49,127 bases of DNA from Prochloraceae cyanobacterium (GTDB lineage: Bacteria; Cyanobacteriota; Cyanobacteriia; Cyanobacteriales; JASJDA01), in the NCBI GenBank assembly GCA_030065755.1, contig JASJDA010000065.1, positions 1-49,127 on the forward strand. Reading direction: 5' to 3'. The notes below the pieces were generated by a model, which saw only the letters and a list, made by a program, of their open reading frames with translations, did no database searches and was not told the DNA's origin. This document shows positions 1-8,491 of this stretch, one piece after another; position 1 is the first letter of the stretch; every line of letters begins with the position of its first letter. Both the position numbers and the translations under genes were made by a program.

Positions 1-845
1 GCCAATGGTGGGTAGAACGCTGGCTAGAATTATTAGATTCTTATCGTTTTAAAAAGCGCTTAGAAAGGGCGCGTATCTATGCTAGAGAAGGCAATGTTCT
101 CAGTATAGAATTTATTGAGGCGCGAGTTTTAGCTAAAGTTCAGGGAAGCGAACCCAAACCCTATGAAGTTGACCTGTCTCTCGCTCCTTTCACCGATGAA
201 GACTGGGATTATGTCATTGAAACTATGTCCCAAAAAGCAATTTTTTCTGCTCAACTGCTAGCAGGAGAAATGCCCTCTAATATAGAAGAAGTATTTACTG
301 CTAATGGTTTAAGTTTATTTCCATTTAACTTGTCTGAAGTTAATTCTCGCTGTACTTGTCCTGATAAAGCTAACCCCTGCAAGCATATCGGCGCAGTTTA
401 CTATCAATTAGCCGATCGTTTTAGTGAAGATCCTTTTGTTTTATTTCAGTTAAGAGGACGGACTCGATCGCAAATTCTCGATGCTCTAAGAAAGTTACGC
501 AGCAGCAATATAGAGGACAAACCAGGAGAAAATGATTCTAGCTCTTCTATTAACTTATCTTCAGAAAGCTCGTCAACTCAGAAGACACAAGAGCAAAAAT
601 CAAGCCCAAAATCAGAAGAAAAAGAGCAACTTTCTCTCATGGAACAATTCTGGGAATACAAAGAACCAATAGATTCTTCTTTAGTAGTAATTGCCCCGCA
701 CCCAGAAAGCAAAATAGTTCTCGATCTTCTAGGAGATTTACCTCTAGCTGCTGCTGACGCACAGATAATGAGACAATATCTCAAAGAGATTTATCAAACA
801 GTAACTGAGAAGGCGATCGTATCAGCTCTAAATCGAGAAGATTGA
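1..845 (+). CDS. SWIM zinc-finger protein, 5' end outside the window
   Basis: The reading frame is open from base 3, well upstream of the first internal ATG (225), so the gene enters from outside and only its C-terminal ~280 residues are present. The upstream part reads WWVERWLELLDSYRFKKRLE, typical of cyanobacterial SWIM proteins. A SWIM motif (CTC, seven residues, then CKH) follows: C-x-C-x(n)-C-x-H, a zinc ligand set known for DNA or protein binding. After it comes a low-complexity Ser/Glu/Lys linker and a charged C-terminal domain. In many bacteria SWIM proteins sit beside SNF2 helicases; whether that holds here lies outside the window. It is convergent with terD, three bases apart. Confidence 0.85.
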   Translation, partial: QWWVERWLELLDSYRFKKRLERARIYAREGNVLSIEFIEARVLAKVQGSEPKPYEVDLSLAPFTDEDWDYVIETMSQKAIFSAQLLAGEMPSNIEEVFTANGLSLFPFNLSEVNSRCTCPDKANPCKHIGAVYYQLADRFSEDPFVLFQLRGRTRSQILDALRKLRSSNIEDKPGENDSSSSINLSSESSSTQKTQEQKSSPKSEEKEQLSLMEQFWEYKEPIDSSLVVIAPHPESKIVLDLLGDLPLAAADAQIMRQYLKEIYQTVTEKAIVSALNRED

Positions 846-848
846 TAT

Positions 849-1457
849 CTAAAGATCTAGAAAAGTGTATAGTTTTAAATTAAACTGTTTCATTATCTCT
901 TCTATATCGTTAGCCTTTAAGCCCTTACCGACAGCTACCATTTGCCATTCATTATTTTTTCTATATAATTCGGCCATAACCATACCAGTCATGCCTTGAT
1001 AGTCTTCTCCTGAGAGTTCGTAGCGAGCTAACTCTTCGTTGCTATGAAGATCTACTAAACGCACGAATGCATTTTTTACTTGACTGAAATCTTGCTTGCG
1101 AGCAACAGCTCTATATAGATTAACTGCAAATACGATTCTAGCAATCTCAGCAGGTACTTCAGGTAAGTCTACCAGAATTGCTTCGTCGTCTCCTTCTCCC
1201 GTCCCTGTTAGGTTATCTCCTAGGTGAACGATGGCGTTTGACCAATGTCTTAAATTGTTAAAGTAAATAATATTTTTGCGATCGGTAAATTGTTTCTCCG
1301 CATTGAAGCAGATAGCAAATGTATCCAGATCGTAAAATTGCTCTTGTTGAATTTCATTGCCAACATCCCAACCTAACCCGCACATTATTTTAGTTAAACG
1401 ATTAGGAGCTTGTTTAGACAGCGAGATAAATTGTCTTTTTTGAAGAGTAATTGTCAC
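849..1457 (-). CDS. terD: TerD family protein
   Basis: A 202-residue protein with the TerD/CABP fold signature: an N-terminal SLSKQAPN block, GLGWDVGN, the acidic calcium-binding stretch GTGEGDDEAILVDLPEVP, and the later ARYELSGEDYQGMTGMVMAE block. TerD proteins bind Ca2+ through the acidic loops and occur in tellurite/stress gene sets; the cellular role is unsettled. No other ter gene is nearby, so it is a lone copy, and a general stress function is inference. The ATG at 1457 fits the family's short N-terminus. The 120 bases upstream are AT-rich and no clear promoter stands out. Confidence 0.88.
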   Translation of the reverse strand: MTITLQKRQFISLSKQAPNRLTKIMCGLGWDVGNEIQQEQFYDLDTFAICFNAEKQFTDRKNIIYFNNLRHWSNAIVHLGDNLTGTGEGDDEAILVDLPEVPAEIARIVFAVNLYRAVARKQDFSQVKNAFVRLVDLHSNEELARYELSGEDYQGMTGMVMAELYRKNNEWQMVAVGKGLKANDIEEIMKQFNLKLYTFLDL

Positions 1458-1577
1458 AAAAATCTCCTAAATATAGCAATTTATTCAGTACAACTTAGTT
1501 CTTTGCTCTTGAATTACCTCAATATTTGATTTTTGTCAAGAGCAAGAGTACGGCATTCTCACAATCATAATACTTTT

Positions 1578-1913
1578 TTAATTTTTGACTGTCTTCCGAG
1601 TTTCTACGGAATTAGACTGAGAGGAAGAGCGCTTGTACTGAATAATTGCTTCTCGAAAACCCAACACTACGAAAATATTAGAAATCGTTAAAAACAATTC
1701 AGCCCCTCCATGCAACCAATCAACATTTGCCAAAGACTTGCCGTAGATATGTTGAGCATAAAGCTCAGCCGGAATAGTAACAGCGACGAAAACCAAGAGA
1801 AAATAGAAGCCAATAAGTGCCAAGGGAGGTGTTTTGCCGCAACGAGTGAGAAACCACAAAAATCCTAGGTAGGGAAATAGAGACAAAGCAAACAAAGTTT
1901 CTTTAGAAAACAT
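1578..1913 (-). CDS. DUF3593 membrane protein
   Basis: A 111-residue protein starting MFSKETLFALSLFPYLGFLW, with about three hydrophobic segments (roughly residues 7-23, 30-50 and 68-85) and a basic, Ser-rich tail. It matches the DUF3593 family conserved across cyanobacteria. The function is not established. It lies 19 bases downstream of the DUF2499 gene on the same strand, so the two are probably co-transcribed and may act together in a membrane. Confidence 0.8.
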   Translation of the reverse strand: MFSKETLFALSLFPYLGFLWFLTRCGKTPPLALIGFYFLLVFVAVTIPAELYAQHIYGKSLANVDWLHGGAELFLTISNIFVVLGFREAIIQYKRSSSQSNSVETRKTVKN

Positions 1914-1932
1914 CGATAAAAGTCAAAAAAAA

Positions 1933-2247
1933 TTATTTTACGAGATTGTTTGACTGGCGCACCGATCGCCAAATCCACCAAGCAGCAGCACACAGAGCCG
2001 TGTTTCCCACCACTGTCATCAATGCTTGTAGAGTTACCAGCCATTGTAAAGATTCGAGGTTATCAAAAAAATGCCAAGTGCAAGCACACATAGCACTTAC
2101 AAGAGCTGGTAGCATAGCCCAAGATAAAGCCCACCAGTAGCGAGCGCCTGATATTTCTCCATAAATCCACACAAACCAGATAGCAACAATCCACTCAACA
2201 ACGCTAGAAACGTGAATAATCCAAGTTGGAATTGAAAGGGCGTGCAT
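1933..2247 (-). CDS. DUF2499 (Ycf49-like) membrane protein
   Basis: A 104-residue membrane protein with the highly conserved DUF2499 features: MHALSIPTWIIHVSSVVEW at the start, RYWWALSWAMLPALVSAMCA and CTWHFFDNLESLQWLVTLQA. The family includes the plastid Ycf49 proteins, so it is an old photosynthetic-lineage component. No biochemical role is established. Three or four transmembrane helices are visible. It is the first gene of a two-gene unit with DUF3593. Confidence 0.85.
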   Translation of the reverse strand: MHALSIPTWIIHVSSVVEWIVAIWFVWIYGEISGARYWWALSWAMLPALVSAMCACTWHFFDNLESLQWLVTLQALMTVVGNTALCAAAWWIWRSVRQSNNLVK

Positions 2248-2589
2248 AATTTATAGTTATTCCCTAGTTTTTAGGGCAAACATGAGTCTGCAAATATTAT
2301 TGCAGTAAAGGCACGCAAAAGTATAGTAAAGCTATCGTTTTAGAGCTGATTCGTAAAGTAAATCAAAAGCAAGCTAATCTTCGAGACATTACACGAATTA
2401 ATGAGCCATAAATCATAGCTCTACTGAATTCCGTGAATAATTCGCGCGTCTTTACTGAGGCGACGAAATCTATTCAACGTGAGTTCGACCCCAAGCCGTT
2501 CTGAAGCATTAGCTTCAAGCGAAGCGAGTTAAATCTATCAGCTTTTGTTGTATTTTTAGCTTATATGTCAAATAAATTAGCTAATTAAA
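2248..2589. other. Intergenic stretch, no supported gene
   Basis: About 340 bases between divergently oriented genes (DUF2499 to the left, GST to the right). It should contain both promoters, but I could not assign boxes with confidence. A short frame ending near 2502 (IQREFDPKPF then stop) and the self-complementary GAAGCATTAGCTTC near 2504-2517 may be decayed sequence. Nothing else is recognisable. Confidence 0.4.
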
Positions 2590-3312
2590 ATGGATAAGTC
2601 TAATCCTATTTTGGTTTATTTCATTAACGCGAAAGGCAGAGCGGAGTTTTCACGTCTCATCTTTATCTATGCTGGTATACCTTTTGAAGATAAAGGAGTT
2701 TCCTTTGAAGAATACTTCGAGATGCGCGATAGGGGGCAATTACCTTTCGAGCAGCTCCCTATTTTATGGGTTGATAAAGCAATGATAGCTCAATCGTGCG
2801 CGATCGCTCGCTATGCTGCTAAAAGAGCTGGGCTGTACCCCGAAGATAGTTTACTTGCAGCTCAAACAGACATGATAGTCGATGCTTGGAGAGACGTACT
2901 AGACATTTTCTATGGTTGTTATGTCGATCGAGTTGTGGATAACGGTCGATTGGTCATGAAAATGAGAGAGGTTCAGTTGAGGATAGATAAGCTCAATGAC
3001 TTTTTCAAGACAACTGTGCCAATGCACTTGGGAAGGTTTGAGGAAATAATTTCATCAGACTCTAATTCTCCATTTTTAGTAGGAAATTCGTTAACTTGGG
3101 CAGATTTAGCTGTGTTCGATCTTGTCTGTACTTTCGATCGAACTGCTAATTTCTGGAATAATCCTTCTACATTTTTCTACATCCCAGAACCCCACGGTCC
3201 TTACCAACCTCCTGCTGAAATACTCAAACCCTATCCATTAGTTAATGAGCTATCAAAAATAATTCAAGAAACACCAAATATTAAAGCTTGGCTCGATTCT
3301 CATCCCTATTAA
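2590..3312 (+). CDS. Glutathione S-transferase, sigma/alpha/pi-like
   Basis: A 240-residue GST. The N-terminal thioredoxin-fold domain carries LVYFINAKGRAEFSRLIF, the catalytic-Tyr region of sigma, alpha and pi classes, then LPFEQLPILWVDKAMIAQS, the glutathione-binding cis-Pro and QS motif, and AIARYAAKRAGLY. The C-terminal helical domain holds the GNSLTWADLAVFD N-capping box. Reaction: conjugation or isomerisation of electrophiles with glutathione; the substrate is unknown. It is longer than a standard ~200-aa sigma GST, with an inserted segment at about residues 190-215. This class is best known from animals, so acquisition by transfer is possible but needs a tree. Confidence 0.85.
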   Translation: MDKSNPILVYFINAKGRAEFSRLIFIYAGIPFEDKGVSFEEYFEMRDRGQLPFEQLPILWVDKAMIAQSCAIARYAAKRAGLYPEDSLLAAQTDMIVDAWRDVLDIFYGCYVDRVVDNGRLVMKMREVQLRIDKLNDFFKTTVPMHLGRFEEIISSDSNSPFLVGNSLTWADLAVFDLVCTFDRTANFWNNPSTFFYIPEPHGPYQPPAEILKPYPLVNELSKIIQETPNIKAWLDSHPY

Positions 3313-3470
3313 AAATACTTAGTTTTTTTAACTTCTATTCGCTCTTAAAAAGCTACTTTTTCTGGATTCGAGTAAAAGAGCGGGCGAGTAGAAAAAATCG
3401 GGATAACATTGCATAGACTGACATTCTATTATTTTCTAAAATTATCTAACTGTCAAATACACGAGTAATA

Positions 3471-4067
3471 ATGGTAGCTAAAATTTCGCCTACAGAGTTT
3501 TATAACAAGCTGGCATCAACTTATGACGCTACCTTGAAAGACCCTAGAACCGATGCTCAGCATTTGAAAGAAGCCGCTAAAATCTTTCAAAAGTATCATA
3601 GTCGCGTAGGCGGTAGCTTGTTAGATTTAGGGTGTGGAACTGGTCTGTTGAAAGAGTTGCTGAAGGGAGAATTTGAATATATAGGGATCGATATTGCCGA
3701 AAATATGCTTCATTATGCTTCAGAGCGAGGCTATAAGATTATTCACAAGCCTATTGAAGATGCGCTTCCCGAAATCCCAGATTGTTCCTATGACTTTGTT
3801 TTTGCTTTAGGTTGTTTACTATTTATTGAGGATATTGATTCAACTTTGGCACATATTAACAGAATTGCCCGTAAGTCAATTCTATTGAGTCTTGACAATC
3901 TTACACAAGAGTTTATACGCAATATCACTGTAACGGTTTATAATCACTCGCAAGTTTCCATCTCAAATGCCAAAGAAGATTATACGATTAGAGGGTGGAG
4001 ATCTCCTACTACGGGAATCACCATACAAACGAGAATGATTTATATAGAAAAAGTAAATCTCAACTAA
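3471..4067 (+). CDS. Class I SAM-dependent methyltransferase
   Basis: A 198-residue protein with motif I of Rossmann methyltransferases (LLDLGCGTGLLKELL, about residues 50-64), an acidic motif II (YIGIDIAENML) and a motif IV/V region (YDFVFALGCLLFIEDID). The substrate cannot be read from the sequence. The N-terminus (FYNKLASTYDATLKDPRTDA) resembles small cytosolic methyltransferases acting on metabolites. It stands alone, about 140 bases upstream of the IS element's left end. Confidence 0.82.
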   Translation: MVAKISPTEFYNKLASTYDATLKDPRTDAQHLKEAAKIFQKYHSRVGGSLLDLGCGTGLLKELLKGEFEYIGIDIAENMLHYASERGYKIIHKPIEDALPEIPDCSYDFVFALGCLLFIEDIDSTLAHINRIARKSILLSLDNLTQEFIRNITVTVYNHSQVSISNAKEDYTIRGWRSPTTGITIQTRMIYIEKVNLN

Positions 4068-4273
4068 TTTTTGATTGAGAGCATTATCGTCTTTAAATCC
4101 TACAAAATCTTAGATAATGAACAGACTAAAATAGCGATCGCACTTTTTCGCTCCAACCCTAAACCGTATACTCTTATTAAATCGTTACAGTATTCGGCGC
4201 AGTTGAAAGCCCATCCCCTTTAGGGGTGGGATGAAAACTAGGCAGCGCATTTATGCGCTATCTTATTTTATGT

Positions 4274-4303
4274 TATACTATTTTGCGTGAATTTATTACA
4301 CGC
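4274..4303 (+). promoter_or_regulatory. tnpB promoter -10 and leader hairpin
   Basis: A TATACT -10 element at 4274-4279 puts the transcription start near 4286. The only leader sequence would then be an inverted repeat GCGTG (4285-4289) / CACGC (4299-4303), ending two bases before the tnpB ATG. There is no Shine-Dalgarno sequence. The mRNA would start in a hairpin that abuts the start codon, which could restrain translation. The -10 is seen; the start site is inferred. Confidence 0.45.
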
Positions 4304-4305
4304 AA

Positions 4306-5511
4306 ATGTTTGTTTTAGAGTACAAGCTTAAAGGCAAATTAATTCAATATCAAGCTATAGACGAAGCAATCCGTACTGTTCAATTCGTTCGCAACAAATG
4401 CGTTCGTTATTGGATGGATGGCAAAAATATTGGACAAAAAGATATTTATCGCTACGCCACTATCTTGAGAAAAGAATTTAAATTTGCTGGTAAGTTAAAC
4501 TCAACTGCTTGTCAACAAGCTGTTGAAAGAGCATGGACAGCAATTGCTAAGTTCTACGATAATTGTAAGAAGAAAATCAAAGGTAAAAAAGGATACCCGA
4601 AGTTTTCTAAAAGAACTCGTTCAGTTGAATTCAAAAAATCTGGCTGGAAATTAGATCGCGATGCCAAAAGAATCAAATTCACGGATAAAAACAATATTGG
4701 TGAACTTAAATTAATTGGTTCGCGGGATTTATTCTATTTTCAAGAGTTTCAAATTCAACGAGTGAGGGTAGTAAAAAGAGCAGACGGTTATTATTGCCAG
4801 TTTATTTTAAAGCTTGATGTTAGAGATATAACCCCAGAGTTAAAACCTACTAAAAAAATGGTAGGTATTGATGTCGGTTTGAAATATTTTTATGCTGATA
4901 GTAACGGGAATACTATTAACTGTCCTCAATACTATAGAAAAGCAGAAAAACGACTTAACAGGCTTAATAGAAGAAAATCTAAAAAATTTAGAACAGGACA
5001 AAAACAATCAAAAAATTATTTAAAAACTAGGCGAAAATATAGCAAGGCGCATTTAAAAGTAAGTAGGCAGCGAGAAGAGTTTGCTAAACAAAAAGCACTC
5101 CGTTTAATTCAATCTAACGACTTGATAGCCTATGAAGATTTAAAAGTAAAAAACCTTGTTAAAAACAAGAAGCTTAGCAAAAGTATAAATGATGCGGCTT
5201 GGTCACAATTAAGAAAATGGATTGAATATTTTGGTGTCAAATACAGCAAATTAACTATTGCTATAGAACCAAATTATACAAGTCAAGATTGTTTTAATTG
5301 TGGCAAGATAATTAAAAAATCTTTATCAGTTAGAACTCATATTTGTCAATGTGGATATTCTGAAGATAGGGATGTAAATGCAGCGTTAAATATACTTAAA
5401 AAAGGTACGATAGGGCATATCGGAACTTGGTCGGAAGATCTAAACGCTTGGGGAGAGAATGTCTCTATTATTGTTGGTAGCAATACCTGCAATAGTAAGC
5501 AATCTCAGTGA
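4306..5511 (+). CDS. tnpB: TnpB RNA-guided endonuclease of IS200/IS605
   Basis: A full-length 401-residue TnpB. The split RuvC triad is intact: D189 (GIDVGLKYF), E277 (IAYEDLKV) and D356 (EDRDVNAAL), close to the spacing in ISDra2 TnpB. A zinc ribbon (CFNCG...CQCG, about residues 331-351) lies between the second and third RuvC motifs. The N-terminal WED/REC-like part begins MFVLEYKLKGKL. TnpB is known to cleave DNA guided by a right-end RNA and to maintain the element at its donor site. Nothing suggests inactivation. Base composition is more AT-rich than its neighbours, as expected for a mobile gene. Confidence 0.93.
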   Translation: MFVLEYKLKGKLIQYQAIDEAIRTVQFVRNKCVRYWMDGKNIGQKDIYRYATILRKEFKFAGKLNSTACQQAVERAWTAIAKFYDNCKKKIKGKKGYPKFSKRTRSVEFKKSGWKLDRDAKRIKFTDKNNIGELKLIGSRDLFYFQEFQIQRVRVVKRADGYYCQFILKLDVRDITPELKPTKKMVGIDVGLKYFYADSNGNTINCPQYYRKAEKRLNRLNRRKSKKFRTGQKQSKNYLKTRRKYSKAHLKVSRQREEFAKQKALRLIQSNDLIAYEDLKVKNLVKNKKLSKSINDAAWSQLRKWIEYFGVKYSKLTIAIEPNYTSQDCFNCGKIIKKSLSVRTHICQCGYSEDRDVNAALNILKKGTIGHIGTWSEDLNAWGENVSIIVGSNTCNSKQSQ

Positions 5512-5558
5512 ACCAAGAATCCAACCTTTTTAGCGTAGCGGAAAGGTTGGAGTGTCAA
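5400..5558 (+). ncRNA. Candidate right-end (omega/re) RNA of TnpB
   Basis: By analogy with TnpB systems, the guide RNA scaffold covers the 3' end of tnpB and the right end, finishing at the element boundary. A stem CCAACC (5521-5526) / GGTTGG (5545-5550) lies just before the terminal GTCAA. The guide would be the first ~16-20 bases of flanking DNA, starting TAAGCGAAATCC at 5559. The 5' end is a guess; only the terminal hairpin and boundary are visible. Confidence 0.4.
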
Positions 5559-5825
5559 TAAGCGAAATCCCAATAGAGTAAGAGCTTTAGGTAGCTTGGG
5601 ATCTAGAATTCAATAGGGGAAAAAGGATACCAGCTATGGAAGAAATTGAAATTAGGTTGCATAATACGATCGTAGTTCTCGTTAAGCATTGTATTACAAC
5701 CCCTTAGAGTTATTTTTTTTCGATCGATAATTATCCGAAAAATAACATCAAACTTTTGTAGTAGATCGGAGGGGCTTCTATATCTACATTTATTTTTAAC
5801 AAAAACTAGTTTGTCATTGAGCCTT

Positions 5826-8375
5826 ATGGATTTAAAATTTCTAAAAACTATATTTTCCAAAGCTTCTCAGAAAATTCCTCTCCGAAGACTGCTGATTGTT
5901 TCCTTGACAATTCAAATTTTTACAGCCGTGGGGCTGACGGGTTGGTTTTCTTTTCGTAATGGAGAGAAAGCAGTTCGCGATCTCGCCAATCAGTTAAGTA
6001 ACGAAATCGCCTCTCGTATTGAATCTCGCATCGCAACATATATAACAAATGCTCATATATTTCACGAAGTCAATCAGATTTCCCTGAGTACTGGAGATTT
6101 AAACCTTGAAGATTCCTCGGATTTAGAAAAGTATTTTTTTCAGCAGATTCAACTATTTGATTCATTAACCGCAGTTTATTTTGCTAGCGAACAAGGAAAC
6201 TTTATTGAGTTTGAAAGGCGAGACGAACAATTAATTCTCTTGCTGAGAAACCGATCGACAAATTTTGAGACTAAATTCTACAAATTGGACGAGGAGGGAA
6301 ATCGAGTTAAATCGATCGCTACTAAAAGTTACGATCCCCGTACTCGTCCCTGGTATAAAGATGCAGCCTTATCCGGTAAACCGATGTGGAGTACAGTTTA
6401 CCAGTTTTTTTCTCCCAGAGAGCTAGGTATTACCTCAGCCATACCCATCTACGGAGACAACGGGGAATTGCAAGGAGTTTTGGGTATCGATCTGACTCTG
6501 ACGCAAATCAGTGATTTTCTGCGCAGCCTGCAAATTAGTGAGTCTGGATATGCTTTAATTATGGAGCGATCGGGAGCAATTGTCGCCACTTCTGCCACCG
6601 AAAAACCATTTATTACCGCAAATAATAAGCAAAAACAGTTGATGGCGATCGACAGCAACGAGCCTTTAATCAAAGCCACAGCGCATCACTTGCAAAACAA
6701 ATTTATAGGGAACTACCAAATTAACAACCAAGAGCAAATTACTTTTATGCTCGACGGACAGCAACAAATTGTCGAAGTAATTCCTTTCCAAGATAGATGG
6801 GGTCTTGATTGGCTGATTGTTGTCGTTATTCCCGCATCTGATTTCATGGAGAGTATTAATGCTAATACCTACACCACCATTCGCCTCTGTTTAATTTCTT
6901 TAGCAATAGCAACTATGGTTGCTATCCTTACCTATAATTGGATTACCAAACCGATCGAGCGTCTCAAGGAATCTGCTCGCAAGCTTTCTCTTGGAGAGTG
7001 GGATCACAATTTACCTCTCGATCGCTCCGATGAATTAGGAGAGTTAGCCAAATCATTTCAAAACATGGCTCTCCAGTTGAAAAGGTCTTTTGAGGCTTTA
7101 AAGGATAAAAATTTCCAATTGCAGCACCTCAATCAACTCGAAAAACAACGTTCTGAGGAACTCTCCCAGACTGTTGAAGTTCTCAAAGCAACCCAAGCCA
7201 AATTGGTCATTGAAAATAATTTGCTCAGAACTTCAGAAGAACCATTAATGTTTGACTATCAAGTAGGGGGAAGTTTGCCAATGGACGCTCCCACTTATGT
7301 AGTGCGATCGGCCGATCGACAACTGTATAGGTCTCTCAAACTAGGTGAGTTTTGTTACGTACTCAACGCCAGACAGATGGGCAAATCGAGCCTAATGGTG
7401 CAAATGATGTATCGTCTCGAACAAGAAGGATTTTATTGCGTGGCGATCGATTTGACCCGTATTGGCAGCGAAAATGTTACTCCAGAGCAATGGTATAAAG
7501 GATTCGCTGTAGAGTTGTGGCACAATTTTAACTTATTCGGAACGGTAAATATTAAAACTTGGTGGAATGAGCGAAAAGATCTTTCTCCCGTGCTACGTCT
7601 GAGTCAATTTATTGAAGAAGTCATACTGGTTAAAGCTGGAATAGAAGAGGGGCAAAAATTGATAGTTTTTTTGGATGAAATTGATAGTGTTTTGGGTTTA
7701 AATTTCCCAGTCAATGACTTTTTTGCCCTAATTCGTTTTTGCTACAATCAGCGCAGTATTCATCCTAGTTATCGGCGTTTGAGTTTTTCTCTCTTTGGCG
7801 TTGCTGCCCCTAGCGATTTAATTTCCGATCCTCAAAGAACGCCTTTTAATATCGGCAAAGCAATTTTATTAGAAGGTTTTAAAGAAGACGAAGCACAGCC
7901 TTTATTGCAAGGATTGACAAACAAAGTTGATAATCCTCAAACCTTACTCAAAGAAGTATTAGCTTGGACGGGAGGACAGCCTTTCCTAACTCAAAAACTT
8001 TGTAAGTTGATTCTAGATTATTCATCGGATATTTCTGCGAACAATCTAAGTCAGTGGATTGATAATTTAGTTAAAACTAAAATTATTGATAATTGGGAAT
8101 TCCAAGATGAACCAGAACATTTGAAAACCATACGCGATCGCATTATTAATAGCGATCGCTCTTTAAAGTTGTTAGAACTTTATCAAAAAATCCGCTGTAA
8201 AAAACAACTTTTTTCAACGGATCTTCCCGAAGAAAGAGAGTTATTATTGTCAGGATTGGTAGTAAAGGAAGAAGGTAATTTTAAAATCAGAAATCCTATT
8301 TATGAATCTATCTTTAACGAGGATTGGATAAAACATGAATTGATTGAGTGGCAAAAAACATTTCCCTACTCTTAA
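5826..8375 (+). CDS. Transmembrane dCache-HAMP receptor with C-terminal AAA_35 ATPase
   Basis: I use the ATG at 5826 (849 aa); an in-frame TTG at 5811 adds five residues. Order: TM1 (about 21-43), a periplasmic dCache-type sensor (50-345; [20 protein letters not shown] is typical), TM2 (350-373), HAMP (374-425; [20 protein letters not shown]), a coiled coil, then an AAA-like (AAA_35) domain from about F476 with P-loop-like RQMGKSSL and Walker B-like [12 protein letters not shown] sensor of this layout normally ends in a kinase or cyclase; here the output is an ATPase. The last ~400 residues are strongly paralogous to the end of the 21482-27280 protein, including 23 identical residues across the AAA_35 start. 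Likely a membrane signalling receptor; the ligand is unknown. Confidence 0.85.
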   Translation: MDLKFLKTIFSKASQKIPLRRLLIVSLTIQIFTAVGLTGWFSFRNGEKAVRDLANQLSNEIASRIESRIATYITNAHIFHEVNQISLSTGDLNLEDSSDLEKYFFQQIQLFDSLTAVYFASEQGNFIEFERRDEQLILLLRNRSTNFETKFYKLDEEGNRVKSIATKSYDPRTRPWYKDAALSGKPMWSTVYQFFSPRELGITSAIPIYGDNGELQGVLGIDLTLTQISDFLRSLQISESGYALIMERSGAIVATSATEKPFITANNKQKQLMAIDSNEPLIKATAHHLQNKFIGNYQINNQEQITFMLDGQQQIVEVIPFQDRWGLDWLIVVVIPASDFMESINANTYTTIRLCLISLAIATMVAILTYNWITKPIERLKESARKLSLGEWDHNLPLDRSDELGELAKSFQNMALQLKRSFEALKDKNFQLQHLNQLEKQRSEELSQTVEVLKATQAKLVIENNLLRTSEEPLMFDYQVGGSLPMDAPTYVVRSADRQLYRSLKLGEFCYVLNARQMGKSSLMVQMMYRLEQEGFYCVAIDLTRIGSENVTPEQWYKGFAVELWHNFNLFGTVNIKTWWNERKDLSPVLRLSQFIEEVILVKAGIEEGQKLIVFLDEIDSVLGLNFPVNDFFALIRFCYNQRSIHPSYRRLSFSLFGVAAPSDLISDPQRTPFNIGKAILLEGFKEDEAQPLLQGLTNKVDNPQTLLKEVLAWTGGQPFLTQKLCKLILDYSSDISANNLSQWIDNLVKTKIIDNWEFQDEPEHLKTIRDRIINSDRSLKLLELYQKIRCKKQLFSTDLPEERELLLSGLVVKEEGNFKIRNPIYESIFNEDWIKHELIEWQKTFPYS

Positions 8376-8491
8376 GAAGATAATATTTAGAATTAATTTA
8401 CTGAAGCGATCGCTACTTTTTTTCTGAAATGTTATTGCAGCAAATCTTTCGGGAAGAATATATAATATACTTAAATTTAGTTGATACTCAA

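Larger units (their letters stand above)
4207..5558 (+). mobile_element. IS200/IS605-family element carrying only tnpB
   Basis: The element is inferred from its ends. The left end has an imperfect hairpin CCCATCCCC/GGGGTGGG at 4210-4230 with one bulged base, and a second hairpin GCGCAT-TT-ATGCGC at 4245-4258. The right end has a hairpin CCAACC/GGTTGG at 5521-5550 followed by TCAA (5555-5558), the kind of right-end cleavage tetranucleotide known from IS608. TTGA at 4203-4206 abuts the left hairpin and is the likely target/TAM side. No tnpA (Y1 HUH transposase) is present, so movement would need a transposase in trans. The exact left boundary is uncertain by a few bases. Confidence 0.75.

Noticed and set aside
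2240..2590. tRNA or riboswitch in the spacer
   Set aside because: No cloverleaf arms, T-loop consensus or known aptamer pattern could be seen.
5603..5860. 85-codon minus-strand frame
   Set aside because: It overlaps the start of the receptor gene and the spacer, has no family-like sequence, and its composition follows AT-rich DNA.
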